From NCBI GenBank assembly GCA_039105265.1, contig JAPFFF010000012.1:4588001-4652000 (forward strand): a DNA stretch of 64,000 nt, given 5' to 3'. Positions 1 to 8,644 of the stretch are shown here, piece after piece. The notes under the pieces are model-generated. The model was not told the origin of the DNA and ran no database searches. It worked only from the letters and a program-made list of their open reading frames with translations. Both the position numbers and the translations under genes were made by a program. The stretch is from Tritrichomonas musculus. Taxonomy: Eukaryota > Parabasalia > Tritrichomonadida > Tritrichomonadidae. Each line of letters starts with the position of its first letter. Position 1 is the first letter of the stretch.

Positions 1-2
1 TT

Positions 3-1166
3 GATGACAACGAGTACAATTTATCGTCTCTGTCGTTTGTCGGTTGTATTTTCAATGACAACTTTGCACTTGGAAAAGGTGGTATTGCTTACATAGAAGC
101 TGCTTCCGGTGGCTTCTTGTTGTTCTCAAACTGCTCGTTCATTCAGAACCGTGCTGGAATTGATGCTGCCTCACTTTTTGTGAAAAACGGAAACAATTTC
201 ACTCTCGAATATTCCGATTTTGTCAACAATTCGGCTTTGCGAATGACTTCTTCATCGTCCTTGATACCTGCTGATTCACTGTCTCTCGTTCCATGTGCTG
301 GTGTCATCATAAAGCAGACTCGCTTTATCAAGTCTGTCTTAATGGATCAGCAAACAAACGTCCAATTGGTGATTTCGAGCACGAATTCGAACTCGGATGT
401 TAAAATTGACGTTTTTGACTCCATTTTCACGGTCATCAATCCTTCAAGAAGCATTCTTGTTCTTCGTAACACGAATGCAAACTCAGAAATCACATTGAAC
501 AACAACTCGTTCACTCACTTCTTCTCCTTTAATGGAACAATTCAGAACAAGCCTTTCAGTGACGTTTCGAGGCTTCTTCTTTCTGCTCGAGACGATTTTG
601 TTCCTATTTTTATTGATGCCAATTTGTCTGGCAAAATAAAGATTGCTGATTCGTGCTTCGATGCTTCTTCTATGTATTCGTTTTCAGGAGAAAATGTTGG
701 CCTTAGTAACGAAGCTTCAAATGCTCCTTCGAATCTCGTGAGTGAAAGTCAAAACATTCTGAAAAGTTTTAAATGTATCTTTCCGTCTGAAATTGAAGAA
801 ATTCTTGAGATCATTTATGACGATACAGAATCACCTTCAGTTGGACCTGAACCTGGAGATGTTGATAATAATGATGGCAAGAAGAAGCTGCTGATAGGAC
901 TGATTGTTGGCATTGTTGCTCTCGTTTTGATTGTCGTCATTGTGATTGTAATTGTCGTCGTTGTGAGAAAGAAAAAGAAGAAGGAATTGGAAAATAAATT
1001 GAAAAGTGAGGCAGAAAAAGATTCAGCCGATGAAAACGATTTAGAAATTAAATTCAAATATGCAACACACGCAATGACGCAGGAAAATCCTCTGTTCGCA
1101 ATCGGCTCAATGGACGTCACTGATAAATTTTCTGGTGAAGAGTCTACTGGATCAAAAGATGAATAG
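3..1166 (+). CDS. Pmp-like type I surface membrane protein, 3' part
   Basis: The reading frame is open from the window edge, so the gene begins upstream and only its C-terminal part (about 387 residues) is present. The visible ectodomain has short repeats rich in Asn, Ser and Phe with motifs such as GGIAY and FSNCSF, as in the right-handed beta-helix of chlamydial Pmp-like and trichomonad surface proteins. Near the end come an acidic linker, one strong transmembrane helix (LLIGLIVGIVALVLIVVI), a basic stop-transfer KKKKK, and a cytoplasmic tail of about 60 residues containing NPLF, which resembles NPxY/F sorting signals. Seen: the helix, tail and repeats. Inferred: a plasma-membrane protein with a role at the cell surface such as adhesion. 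The annotated frame could also start at an internal TTG at 117, but nothing supports that as a true start. Confidence 0.75.
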   Translation, partial: DDNEYNLSSLSFVGCIFNDNFALGKGGIAYIEAASGGFLLFSNCSFIQNRAGIDAASLFVKNGNNFTLEYSDFVNNSALRMTSSSSLIPADSLSLVPCAGVIIKQTRFIKSVLMDQQTNVQLVISSTNSNSDVKIDVFDSIFTVINPSRSILVLRNTNANSEITLNNNSFTHFFSFNGTIQNKPFSDVSRLLLSARDDFVPIFIDANLSGKIKIADSCFDASSMYSFSGENVGLSNEASNAPSNLVSESQNILKSFKCIFPSEIEEILEIIYDDTESPSVGPEPGDVDNNDGKKKLLIGLIVGIVALVLIVVIVIVIVVVVRKKKKKELENKLKSEAEKDSADENDLEIKFKYATHAMTQENPLFAIGSMDVTDKFSGEESTGSKDE

Positions 1167-1510
1167 AAAAAGAAAAGTAGTTCAAATTTTTAATTGTTTT
1201 TTCCCGATTTCTTATTAAAAATGAGCTTTGGTCAAGCTCGGATGTTAGAAATAATTATATTTCATAAGATATGTAAAAGTTGGGACAATGAATAAATTCA
1301 TCGTTCTAACTTCGGAACATGTAATATTAACTTAGCGAAAAATCAATTTTTTAATTATTGTTGGTAAAAATTTAATAGTTTATTTCCTTCTCTTTTTTTT
1401 TTTTTTTAAAAAAAAAAAAATATGTTATTTTCCTTCTTTTGATTTTGTTATGAGTGAGAAAATAGCACTTTTGATGTCTAAAAATATAATTGAAGAAAAT
1501 TAAAAAAAAT
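1167..1510. other. AT-rich spacer with poly-T/poly-A palindrome
   Basis: This spacer holds no gene. Around 1390-1420 a run of about 15 T is followed directly by a run of about 13 A, a perfect simple palindrome. It lies between the end of the Pmp-like gene and a minus-strand tRNA-Lys. Confidence 0.6.
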
Positions 1511-1583
1511 GCCTCCGACGGGACTCGAACACGCGACACTCGGATTAAAAGTCCGATGCTCTAGCCGACTGAGCTACGAAGGC
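1511..1583 (-). tRNA. tRNA-Lys (UUU), copy 1
   Basis: On the minus strand a 73-nt cloverleaf folds with acceptor GCCTTCG/CGGAGGC, D arm GCTC...GAGC, anticodon stem TCGGA/TCCGA and loop CTTTTAA giving anticodon TTT (Lys). The T-loop TTCGAGT is standard. The T-stem is GCGTG/CCCGT, so one interior pair is T-C; the second copy at 57,918 has G there and pairs. No intron and no encoded CCA. It may be a slightly degenerate copy. Confidence 0.93.
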
Positions 1584-1794
1584 TTTCTATATTCACAAAT
1601 TATTATTGATATAATATAAAAATATTTTTAGCGAATATCTATAAATACAAATGAAATTTAAAACCTTAGAAGATATTATAAAAAGCATCTGATATATGCA
1701 AATGAAAACAAATATTTTATATATTATTTGAAGAAAATTTATAAAATTATTATAGTAATATACTATTGAAAATATATATTAATTAATATATAAA

Positions 1795-4209
1795 TTATTT
1801 GATTAATTCTGTTCTCATAGCATTCAAAACAGCCACGAGCATCACTCCAACGTCAGATCCTACAGATATTATCAATGGAAATCCAGGAACACAAATGCTC
1901 AAAATCATGATAGTAAACTTAACAAGCAGTGATCCAGCAATGTTCTGCATTACGATTCTTCTGGTGCATTTTGCTATTTTCCTTCCCTTTGGTAAGAGAG
2001 AGATGTTGTCAGAAACGAGTACAATATCACTTGCCTCGATTGCCGCGTCAGATCCAACTTTCCCCATTGAAACGGCGCAATCAGCGACTGTCATCACCGG
2101 TGCGTCATTAATTCCGTCTCCAACGTACAATAGCTTACCTTTTGATTTCAAATCAATTGCTTTTTCAATTTTTTCGTCGGGAAGCAAATCAGCGAAGCAC
2201 TCGTCAATCCCGGCCTTGTCTGCGATTGCGATTGCTCGCTCATGCGAGTCGCCTGTTACCATGACTGTGTGCAAAATGCCATCTTTTTTCATTTCAATGA
2301 CAGTTTTTTCGACGTCTTTTTTGATTTTGTCGTCGATTTCGATGACGCCTTTGTACTCGCCGCCCAACGCGACGTAGACGAGTGTTGAGGAGCTCTTCTT
2401 TTCAGGGAACGTGATTTTGTATTCGTTGAGAAGTTTTTCATTTCCGCACAGAAGAGTTTTGCCTTCGTAATTGCACTTGACGCCTTTGCCGGCGAGCTCT
2501 TCGGCTTCGTCGACTTCTATGCCGGTTTCGACGCTGCCGAATGCGTCGGAGATTGGGTGTGTTGAATACTTCTCTGCAGCAGCAGCCAGAGAAAGCGCCG
2601 CGTCATCCGAGCAGCTTATCACTTTGAAGCTTCCCTCGGTGAGAGTTCCTGTTTTGTCAAACGCGGCGGTTGTGCAGAGAGCGAGCTCGTCGAGGCACGT
2701 TGAGCCTTTTACGAGGATTCCTGACTTTGCGCAGCGTCCAATTCCTCCGAAATACGTCAGCGGAACAGATATCACAAGCGCGCACGGGCACGAGATGACA
2801 AGGAAGTTCAATGCTTTGTATATCCACTCACAAAAAGTTGTCCATTCAAAAGATGATTTTGAAGCGCAAATCATCGTTGGCACAAACAAGGCCACGACAA
2901 AAGCAGCCAGACAAACGGTCGGTGTGTAAAACTCTGCAAATTTGGTGATGAATTTCTCTGGCTTCGACTTTCTGGCAGTTGAGTTTTCAACAAGTTGGAG
3001 AATCTTTGCAACGGCTGAGTTTTTGTACTCTCTGACGACGACTGCTTTGATGACGTGTGAAAGATTGATGCAGCCATTCAAAAGTTCATCGCCTTCTTTA
3101 ACCTCTTTTGGTAACGGTTCACCATTCAAGCTCTTCATGTCGAGTGAACTGTTGCCTTCAACAATCCTGCAGTCAACAGGAACCTTCTCGCCAGCCTTTA
3201 TGACGATCGTGTCGCCTGTTTTGAGCTCATCGGAAGGAACGACGTGATGAGCGCCGTTTTCAAGCCGAGTTGCGACGTGGCTGTGAAGACTCATGAGCGC
3301 TGAGATTGAATTCCGCGAGCTGCCAACTGCGATGCTCTGTAAAAGCTCTCCGATCTGATAGAGAAGCATCACAGCAACCCCTTCTGCAAAGCCGCTTCCA
3401 GAGAAGATTCCGAGCAGAATTGCGCACAGCGACGCCAGTGCCATGAGGAAATTTTCATCGAATATTCGGCCATTCAAAATGTTCCTAGCTGTGCTTATAA
3501 GAACTTTATGGCCGACAGAAAGGTAGGACACGCAGCACAGCGCAAAAGTGACAACGTTGTTGCTCTGCTTGCCAAGCGCGCTCAGCAAGAAGGAAGGGAT
3601 GAAAAAGACAAGAGAAACGGCGATGCAAATGATGTCTTTTTGATGACTTTGAATGACGCTTTTTCTATCGTTCTCCTTGCTATCGGTCACAATCGTTACA
3701 TCCTCAAAATGGGTGATGGTGTGAATTGCTTGGTTCCGTGCTGATTTTGTTTTGGCATTCAAAATAACGGCCATTTTCATGAAGTCGACTCTCGCCTTTA
3801 AATCGCCGATTTTGTTCAATTCTTCTTCGAGCTCGCGAGCGCAGTTGGCACAGCACAGGCCTTTGATTTTAATGGTTTCATTTGCTTGTGATGATGACTC
3901 TTCTATAACTTCCACTTCTTCAAAATTATTGCAACAATTGATAACTTTTTCAAGCGTTGTTTGGTCGCATTTAACAGTAACTTTTTGCCCTATAAAATCT
4001 ACGTTTGCACTTTCAACACCTTCTATTTCCATTATTTCCTCTTCTAATTCTTTCGCACAATTGGGACAGTCAAGCCCTGATATTTTAATTGTTTTTTGAT
4101 ATGGGGATTGTTTATCAATATCCAAAGGAAAATTTAATTTCTCATTAACTGAACAATTTTGATAACTTTTGGTTGATATTGTTTGCGATAACTGATTTAT
4201 CTGATCCAT
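1795..4209 (-). CDS. Zn/Cd-type heavy-metal P1B ATPase
   Basis: This 804-residue protein is a complete heavy-metal translocating P-type ATPase that would pump Zn2+/Cd2+/Pb2+ across a membrane using ATP. Two N-terminal HMA metal-binding modules carry CxxC motifs (C48-C51 and C120-C123). The membrane metal site is CPC at about 474-476, the phosphorylated Asp is D518 in DKTGTLTEG, and the HP motif (STHPIS), MVTGDS and GDGINDAPVM hinge are all present. The actuator loop reads NGEP rather than the common TGE. The last helix region GSDVGVMLVAVLNAMR keeps the Asp typical of the ZntA-like P1B-2 subtype, arguing against a copper pump. The ATG at 4209 follows a TTTTAA box by 8 bases. ZntA-like pumps are widespread in bacteria, and the compact layout is bacterial in style, so lateral origin is possible but not shown here. 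Confidence 0.93.
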   Translation of the reverse strand: MDQINQLSQTISTKSYQNCSVNEKLNFPLDIDKQSPYQKTIKISGLDCPNCAKELEEEIMEIEGVESANVDFIGQKVTVKCDQTTLEKVINCCNNFEEVEVIEESSSQANETIKIKGLCCANCARELEEELNKIGDLKARVDFMKMAVILNAKTKSARNQAIHTITHFEDVTIVTDSKENDRKSVIQSHQKDIICIAVSLVFFIPSFLLSALGKQSNNVVTFALCCVSYLSVGHKVLISTARNILNGRIFDENFLMALASLCAILLGIFSGSGFAEGVAVMLLYQIGELLQSIAVGSSRNSISALMSLHSHVATRLENGAHHVVPSDELKTGDTIVIKAGEKVPVDCRIVEGNSSLDMKSLNGEPLPKEVKEGDELLNGCINLSHVIKAVVVREYKNSAVAKILQLVENSTARKSKPEKFITKFAEFYTPTVCLAAFVVALFVPTMICASKSSFEWTTFCEWIYKALNFLVISCPCALVISVPLTYFGGIGRCAKSGILVKGSTCLDELALCTTAAFDKTGTLTEGSFKVISCSDDAALSLAAAAEKYSTHPISDAFGSVETGIEVDEAEELAGKGVKCNYEGKTLLCGNEKLLNEYKITFPEKKSSSTLVYVALGGEYKGVIEIDDKIKKDVEKTVIEMKKDGILHTVMVTGDSHERAIAIADKAGIDECFADLLPDEKIEKAIDLKSKGKLLYVGDGINDAPVMTVADCAVSMGKVGSDAAIEASDIVLVSDNISLLPKGRKIAKCTRRIVMQNIAGSLLVKFTIMILSICVPGFPLIISVGSDVGVMLVAVLNAMRTELIK

Positions 4210-4510
4210 ATATTGTATTAAAAGTTTCGAATTGTTTTTATTTAAAAACGTATTTTAATTTGATCGTTTTTCTTTGAAAAAATTTCTGATCGTATTAGTA
4301 TTTGAGAAATTTACAAAAAAATTAAAAAAATCAATATATCTTTGTAATTTATCATTATATATGCATATTCTTAGAAATATTAAAGTTAAAAAAGTTAATA
4401 AATTGGATTAAAAGCAGTAATTAAAGTTTTCTCAACCTTAAAATAGGAGAAGTTTTTTTTGGTAAAATATATTTTCTATTAAATTTTTGAATATTTTTGA
4501 AAAGAATGTA
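4210..4510. other. AT-rich spacer
   Basis: This 301-base spacer lies between the divergently placed P1B ATPase gene and tRNA-Leu. It is very AT-rich and I see no ORF or repeat. It would hold the upstream control region of the ATPase gene. Confidence 0.5.
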
Positions 4511-4592
4511 GGTACTTTGGCCGAGTGGTCTAAGGCGTTGGATTTAAGCCCCAATTCCGCGAGGAGCGTGGGTTCGAACCCCACAGGTACCA
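4511..4592 (+). tRNA. tRNA-Leu (UAA)
   Basis: An 82-nt class II tRNA. The acceptor GGTACTT pairs with AGGTACC (one weak pair), the anticodon loop TTTAAGC gives anticodon TAA (Leu), the long variable arm TTCCGCGAGGAGC forms a hairpin, and the T arm GTGGG/TTCGAAC/CCCAC is perfect. Discriminator base is A. The last anticodon-stem pair is A-C. No intron. A run of T follows at once, fitting a Pol III terminator. Confidence 0.95.
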
Positions 4593-4698
4593 ATTTTTTT
4601 TTCTATTTCGCATAAAAAATCGTTTTATACAGATTTTATTTTATTCATAGATTGTTAACCAAAATTTAGACGTTTTAAATTTGCTTGCACGCAAAACA

Positions 4699-7600
4699 AT
4701 GACTGATGAAAACGTAGACCAAAATACCAAGCAATTAGATAAAGTAGTAAAACGAATTTCTATGGCGCCGGGAGGTGCCACTATTTACGGTTATAACACA
4801 ATTTCAATTAACAAAAAATATTTTGCCTATTCATCTCATTTCTCTGTTTTTTTGTACGATATCAGTACCTTTCAGTTTTCCGAAAGTATTTGTCAAGGTG
4901 ATTGCCGAATTTCAAATATTATCCTATCGAAAACCAATCCTGACGAAATTGCAATTTTATTTTCCAATGGTTTATTAACAATATACAACATGTTAGAACG
5001 AACCCAGAAACTTAATGTCAATATTCCATGCAAAAAAAACTATCATTATCTCTCAATGGAATTCAATCCAGATGGCACCGAATTATTAATCTTTATTAAA
5101 GATATATATACATTTATTGATGTCAATTTACAGCAAGGGAAATATAAAGAATTAGTTATTCCTTCAATAGAAACTGTAAGTGTCTATCGCCAACATCCTG
5201 ATCTCGCCAACATTTCAATTCTAGCCACAGAAGGTTCAAGAATATATGTTTATAATACAGAAAAGATCGTTTCAAAATCCGCCAGCTTTAGCAATCACAT
5301 ATATCATATAACATTTGATCCTCTCAACACAATGAATTGTCTTATGATCAGCAAATCTCCAACCTGGGTAGTTTTTTCTTTCCTTCCAGATTTCAATTTA
5401 ATCTCTCAGTCCGGAAACAGTTCAATCAAAGCTAAATCAGGAGATTGGATTCCAGCATTACCTGGTCACATTGTCACAGGCAGCTCAGAACATGGAATTC
5501 TTCATGTTTGGACTATTTCCAACAGTCAGATAGTTGACACAATCCAACTTGAAAATGCCCCAGTCGTATCAGTATCATCAATAAATGACAAGTCCGTTAT
5601 TGTCACTTTTAATAACGGTTTATTTGGTGTAGTTGACATAACCAAACGGTCCTATCTATATAAAATTAACAACGCCCACCGTAACACGATATTCAGCTGC
5701 AACATCCTGCCAACCGATCCATCGATTCTCGCGACAGGCGGAGCAGATGGACAAATCTGTCTCTGGTCGCTTCCAATTCTTGAGAGGAAGAACAGCTTCA
5801 CCATTTGCAATGCTGGCTCGCTGATGACGACATGTTTTTCGCCTGGTGGCGGTTATTTAGCGGCAGGCAGTCTCAATGGGACAGTCATGATTTTTTCGAC
5901 GAAAACTTTTGAAAAATTGATATCAGAGCAGCTTCATAAAAGCATCTGTTTGTCAATTGCCTGGTCACCGCATGATCCAGAGATCATCTGCACAGCGGGT
6001 GAAGATAACCAGTGCCAAATCTACAACATAAAAGATAAGAAAATTGTAACCACAATTTCTGTCAAAAGCAAGTTCAGGAAAGTCCAGTGGTCACGGAAGG
6101 AAAAGACGATCGCCATTGCATGCTTTGATGGAAGCATATACGTCAGGATGGAAGGTGGTGCCTACCAAGTCATCAAAGGTTCTGCTTCAGCGCCTCTCTT
6201 CGACGTTGCCTGGTCGCCTTTCCATCCGACGTGGATTGCTTCGACTGACGATGAAGGCGGTGTTTTAATTTTCGACACAGAAAGCCAGACATGCAAGCGA
6301 GCTGTCGAGCACAAGGACAAGGCAAGGCCTGTCCTTTGGAGCGAGTCAATCGACTACTTGCTCATCAGCGGCAGCTGGGACGGCAACATCATTTTATGGG
6401 ATGCTCGTACGTTAACAAAACTCGGATTGATAAAAGCGCATTCATCACATGTCTACGGACTTGCGACGCATCCAGCGCATCCTTACATGTTTGTCTCGAC
6501 CTCGCGTGATGAGACAATCAGAGTCTGGTCATTTGACAGGATGTTTCCAGAAGAAAAGATCCATTCACTCTTGAAGGAGGAAAAATTTGACGCCGTCAAA
6601 TTCTGCCCGTTTGAAGGTAGCGAAGACCTCATCAAGCTGTTGCACAGGATCATGCATGACGGGACCAGGCAGTCATTCAACGATGGCGACTTGTGTCATA
6701 TAAACGACATCATCAGGCTCACCAGAAAAAGAGTTACAAGGATGACTTCAGCGCTGCCTCACGAGCAGTCAACTTTGATGAGATCAAAGAAGGCACGAAC
6801 ATCTGCAATTGCTGCCGCTGATCTTTGTCTGAAGAGCGGAGACATCAAGAGATACTGTGAGCTCATGTTCATTGCCGGCGAATTCAATATGGCTCTATCG
6901 GCAGCACCCGCCGTTGGTTACAATTTTTGGCAGAATTTGATGATGGCAAGGGCGCAGATGCTCAAAGGGACAGAAGAAGGCGCCGAGCTCACATTAGTCG
7001 CAGGCAAGCCAATAGACGCAATTGACCAATTCCTTGATATAAACAGCTACGATAACGCGCTCCTCATTACAGCTGCTCTTCGAGAGACAAACTTTGTGCC
7101 ACGCACAAAAAGCATCTCTCTAAAGAACAAGAACCTCAGAGCAAAGCAGCATGAAAATGCAAACGCAATTGCGCCATCGGCATCCTCTTCTTCTTCCGCC
7201 CCCGCCGACTCTTCAATCTCTGGTTCTCAATCGCAGCCACAAGTGGCACCACCAACAAGCGAGCATCTCCCTTTCATAAGGACAAACTTCGAATCTGCAA
7301 GCGACTACGGCCCCTACATTGTCGCCTCCAGCCGTTCTCTCCAGTTCGCAAAAGAAGGGAAGCCGCTGTTGTCCGCTGCGGCACTTTTAACCGTCGGTGA
7401 TGTGACAGGAGCTGCTTGGCGGTTATTGCATTGTGGTGAACTGATGTGGGCGGTTGAAGTGGCAAGATGCATGGAAACCGTTGACGATCAAATTTATGAC
7501 GTTTTGGCCCGTTATTGTATCGTTAACGGTTGTGCTTCTGAAATCTTCCCCGATTTATCACCAAAATTGAGAAGAAAATTGGCCCCTCTGGTCCCTTTGG

Positions 7601-8364
7601 CTACCGACTCCGAAAGAGACGAGTTTTATAAGAAGTTCCAAATGAAGTCGACAATGGATTATTATGAAGAAGCCAAAAGATCGCGTGGAATTGCAAAAGT
7701 TCAGTTCTTGCTGCTCTGTGGACGTCAGAACGAGGCTGCAATGCTTGCTGTGCAACTCCTTCGCTCTTTGATCTCTCAAGGTCCGTTTAATTACAGCGAT
7801 GCAATGAATATTATCCAACTGATTAGAAACATATATGTCCCTGAAGATGACAGAAAAGAGCCTATTTGGAATGAAGTTGTGGCCCTGTGCTTCTATTTCG
7901 GCGTCTACGAGGCGATGTGGCGAGGTTATGACTCCATAATTGAAAAATTGGTCGTATCAACAGAACAAATCATTAATAAGTTCAATTTCGAATACTTAAA
8001 GCCAAAGATAAAGGAAATGAAGTGCGCAGCTGCACTTTCTTTAGCTCAATATAAGGCAAGTGTTGGAAAAGCATATATCAACGAAAATAATTTTGAATCT
8101 GAAATTTATGATGGAATTAAAGCACTAAACGACAATGTGTCAGTTGATGGTGGAAGTACAGTTAAAAGTTTGGGAACAGGAAAGCTGCCTATTCACTTAT
8201 CATCTGATCCAATTGTTTCAGTTTGTAGCGGATTGAAAATTGATGGAAATATTTTTTATCTGGAGGATGGACAATCAGCAATGTCAGCTGAAGAAGCTTT
8301 GATGTGGTTCGAAGTTAATCCATTCTCACCATTAGAAACTCATGAAAGATTGTTTCCTTTTTAA
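4699..8364 (+). CDS. WD40 plus alpha-solenoid protein, WDR17-like
   Basis: The frame is open from a TTG at 4681, but the ATG at 4699 (protein starting MTDENVDQ, 1,221 residues) is the likely start; a TTTTAA box lies 20 bases before it. The first two thirds hold WD40 repeats, probably two propellers, with signatures such as GGADGQICLW, GSWDGNIILWDA and STSRDETIRVW. The block HVYGLATHPAHPYMFVSTSRDETIRVW resembles the matching stretch of WDR17-family proteins. After about residue 650 comes a helical solenoid, broken by a Ser/Ala-rich linker at about 805-845, with further helices to the end. Such proteins act as scaffolds; no enzyme site is visible. The middle (about 5.7-7.5 kb) is clearly richer in GC than the start and end. 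The family call rests on remembered sequence; IFT or coatomer-type WD40/TPR proteins are alternatives. Confidence 0.75.
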   Translation: MTDENVDQNTKQLDKVVKRISMAPGGATIYGYNTISINKKYFAYSSHFSVFLYDISTFQFSESICQGDCRISNIILSKTNPDEIAILFSNGLLTIYNMLERTQKLNVNIPCKKNYHYLSMEFNPDGTELLIFIKDIYTFIDVNLQQGKYKELVIPSIETVSVYRQHPDLANISILATEGSRIYVYNTEKIVSKSASFSNHIYHITFDPLNTMNCLMISKSPTWVVFSFLPDFNLISQSGNSSIKAKSGDWIPALPGHIVTGSSEHGILHVWTISNSQIVDTIQLENAPVVSVSSINDKSVIVTFNNGLFGVVDITKRSYLYKINNAHRNTIFSCNILPTDPSILATGGADGQICLWSLPILERKNSFTICNAGSLMTTCFSPGGGYLAAGSLNGTVMIFSTKTFEKLISEQLHKSICLSIAWSPHDPEIICTAGEDNQCQIYNIKDKKIVTTISVKSKFRKVQWSRKEKTIAIACFDGSIYVRMEGGAYQVIKGSASAPLFDVAWSPFHPTWIASTDDEGGVLIFDTESQTCKRAVEHKDKARPVLWSESIDYLLISGSWDGNIILWDARTLTKLGLIKAHSSHVYGLATHPAHPYMFVSTSRDETIRVWSFDRMFPEEKIHSLLKEEKFDAVKFCPFEGSEDLIKLLHRIMHDGTRQSFNDGDLCHINDIIRLTRKRVTRMTSALPHEQSTLMRSKKARTSAIAAADLCLKSGDIKRYCELMFIAGEFNMALSAAPAVGYNFWQNLMMARAQMLKGTEEGAELTLVAGKPIDAIDQFLDINSYDNALLITAALRETNFVPRTKSISLKNKNLRAKQHENANAIAPSASSSSSAPADSSISGSQSQPQVAPPTSEHLPFIRTNFESASDYGPYIVASSRSLQFAKEGKPLLSAAALLTVGDVTGAAWRLLHCGELMWAVEVARCMETVDDQIYDVLARYCIVNGCASEIFPDLSPKLRRKLAPLVPLATDSERDEFYKKFQMKSTMDYYEEAKRSRGIAKVQFLLLCGRQNEAAMLAVQLLRSLISQGPFNYSDAMNIIQLIRNIYVPEDDRKEPIWNEVVALCFYFGVYEAMWRGYDSIIEKLVVSTEQIINKFNFEYLKPKIKEMKCAAALSLAQYKASVGKAYINENNFESEIYDGIKALNDNVSVDGGSTVKSLGTGKLPIHLSSDPIVSVCSGLKIDGNIFYLEDGQSAMSAEEALMWFEVNPFSPLETHERLFPF

Positions 8365-8440
8365 TAAATATTCTTTATATTATTAGTTATATTATATATT
8401 ATATTACAAAATTGTTCATTTGATTTCAAGATAAATATAT

Positions 8441-8540
8441 GATAAAAAAAGAACCTCAATTATCAATTATTTTATACAAAAAAGTTTGAATGGATAATCA
8501 TTCAAAATTTTGAATGATTTTTGAGGTTCTTTTTTTTATC
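8441..8540. repeat. Nested palindrome between convergent genes
   Basis: A 19-base arm (GATAAAAAAAGAACCTCAA, 8441-8459) is matched in reverse complement at 8521-8540 with one extra T. Inside, 8496-8519 is a perfect 24-base palindrome centred on CAAAATTTTG. It lies between the convergent 3' ends of the WD40 and RasGEF genes. It could be a bidirectional 3'-end hairpin or a short MITE. The downstream flank (8538-8570) repeats part of the inner palindrome, and a run of about 29 A follows at 8572-8600. Confidence 0.7.
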
Positions 8541-8569
8541 ATTCAAAATTCTCAAATTGCATTCAAATT

Positions 8570-8605
<36 letters not shown>

Positions 8606-8644
8606 GATAAAAGCGAATTAATAAAAAAAAATATTTAAAAGATT

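Noticed and set aside
1799-4099. Plus-strand frames opposite the P1B ATPase
   Set aside because: They are shadows of a clear minus-strand gene and have no domain of their own.
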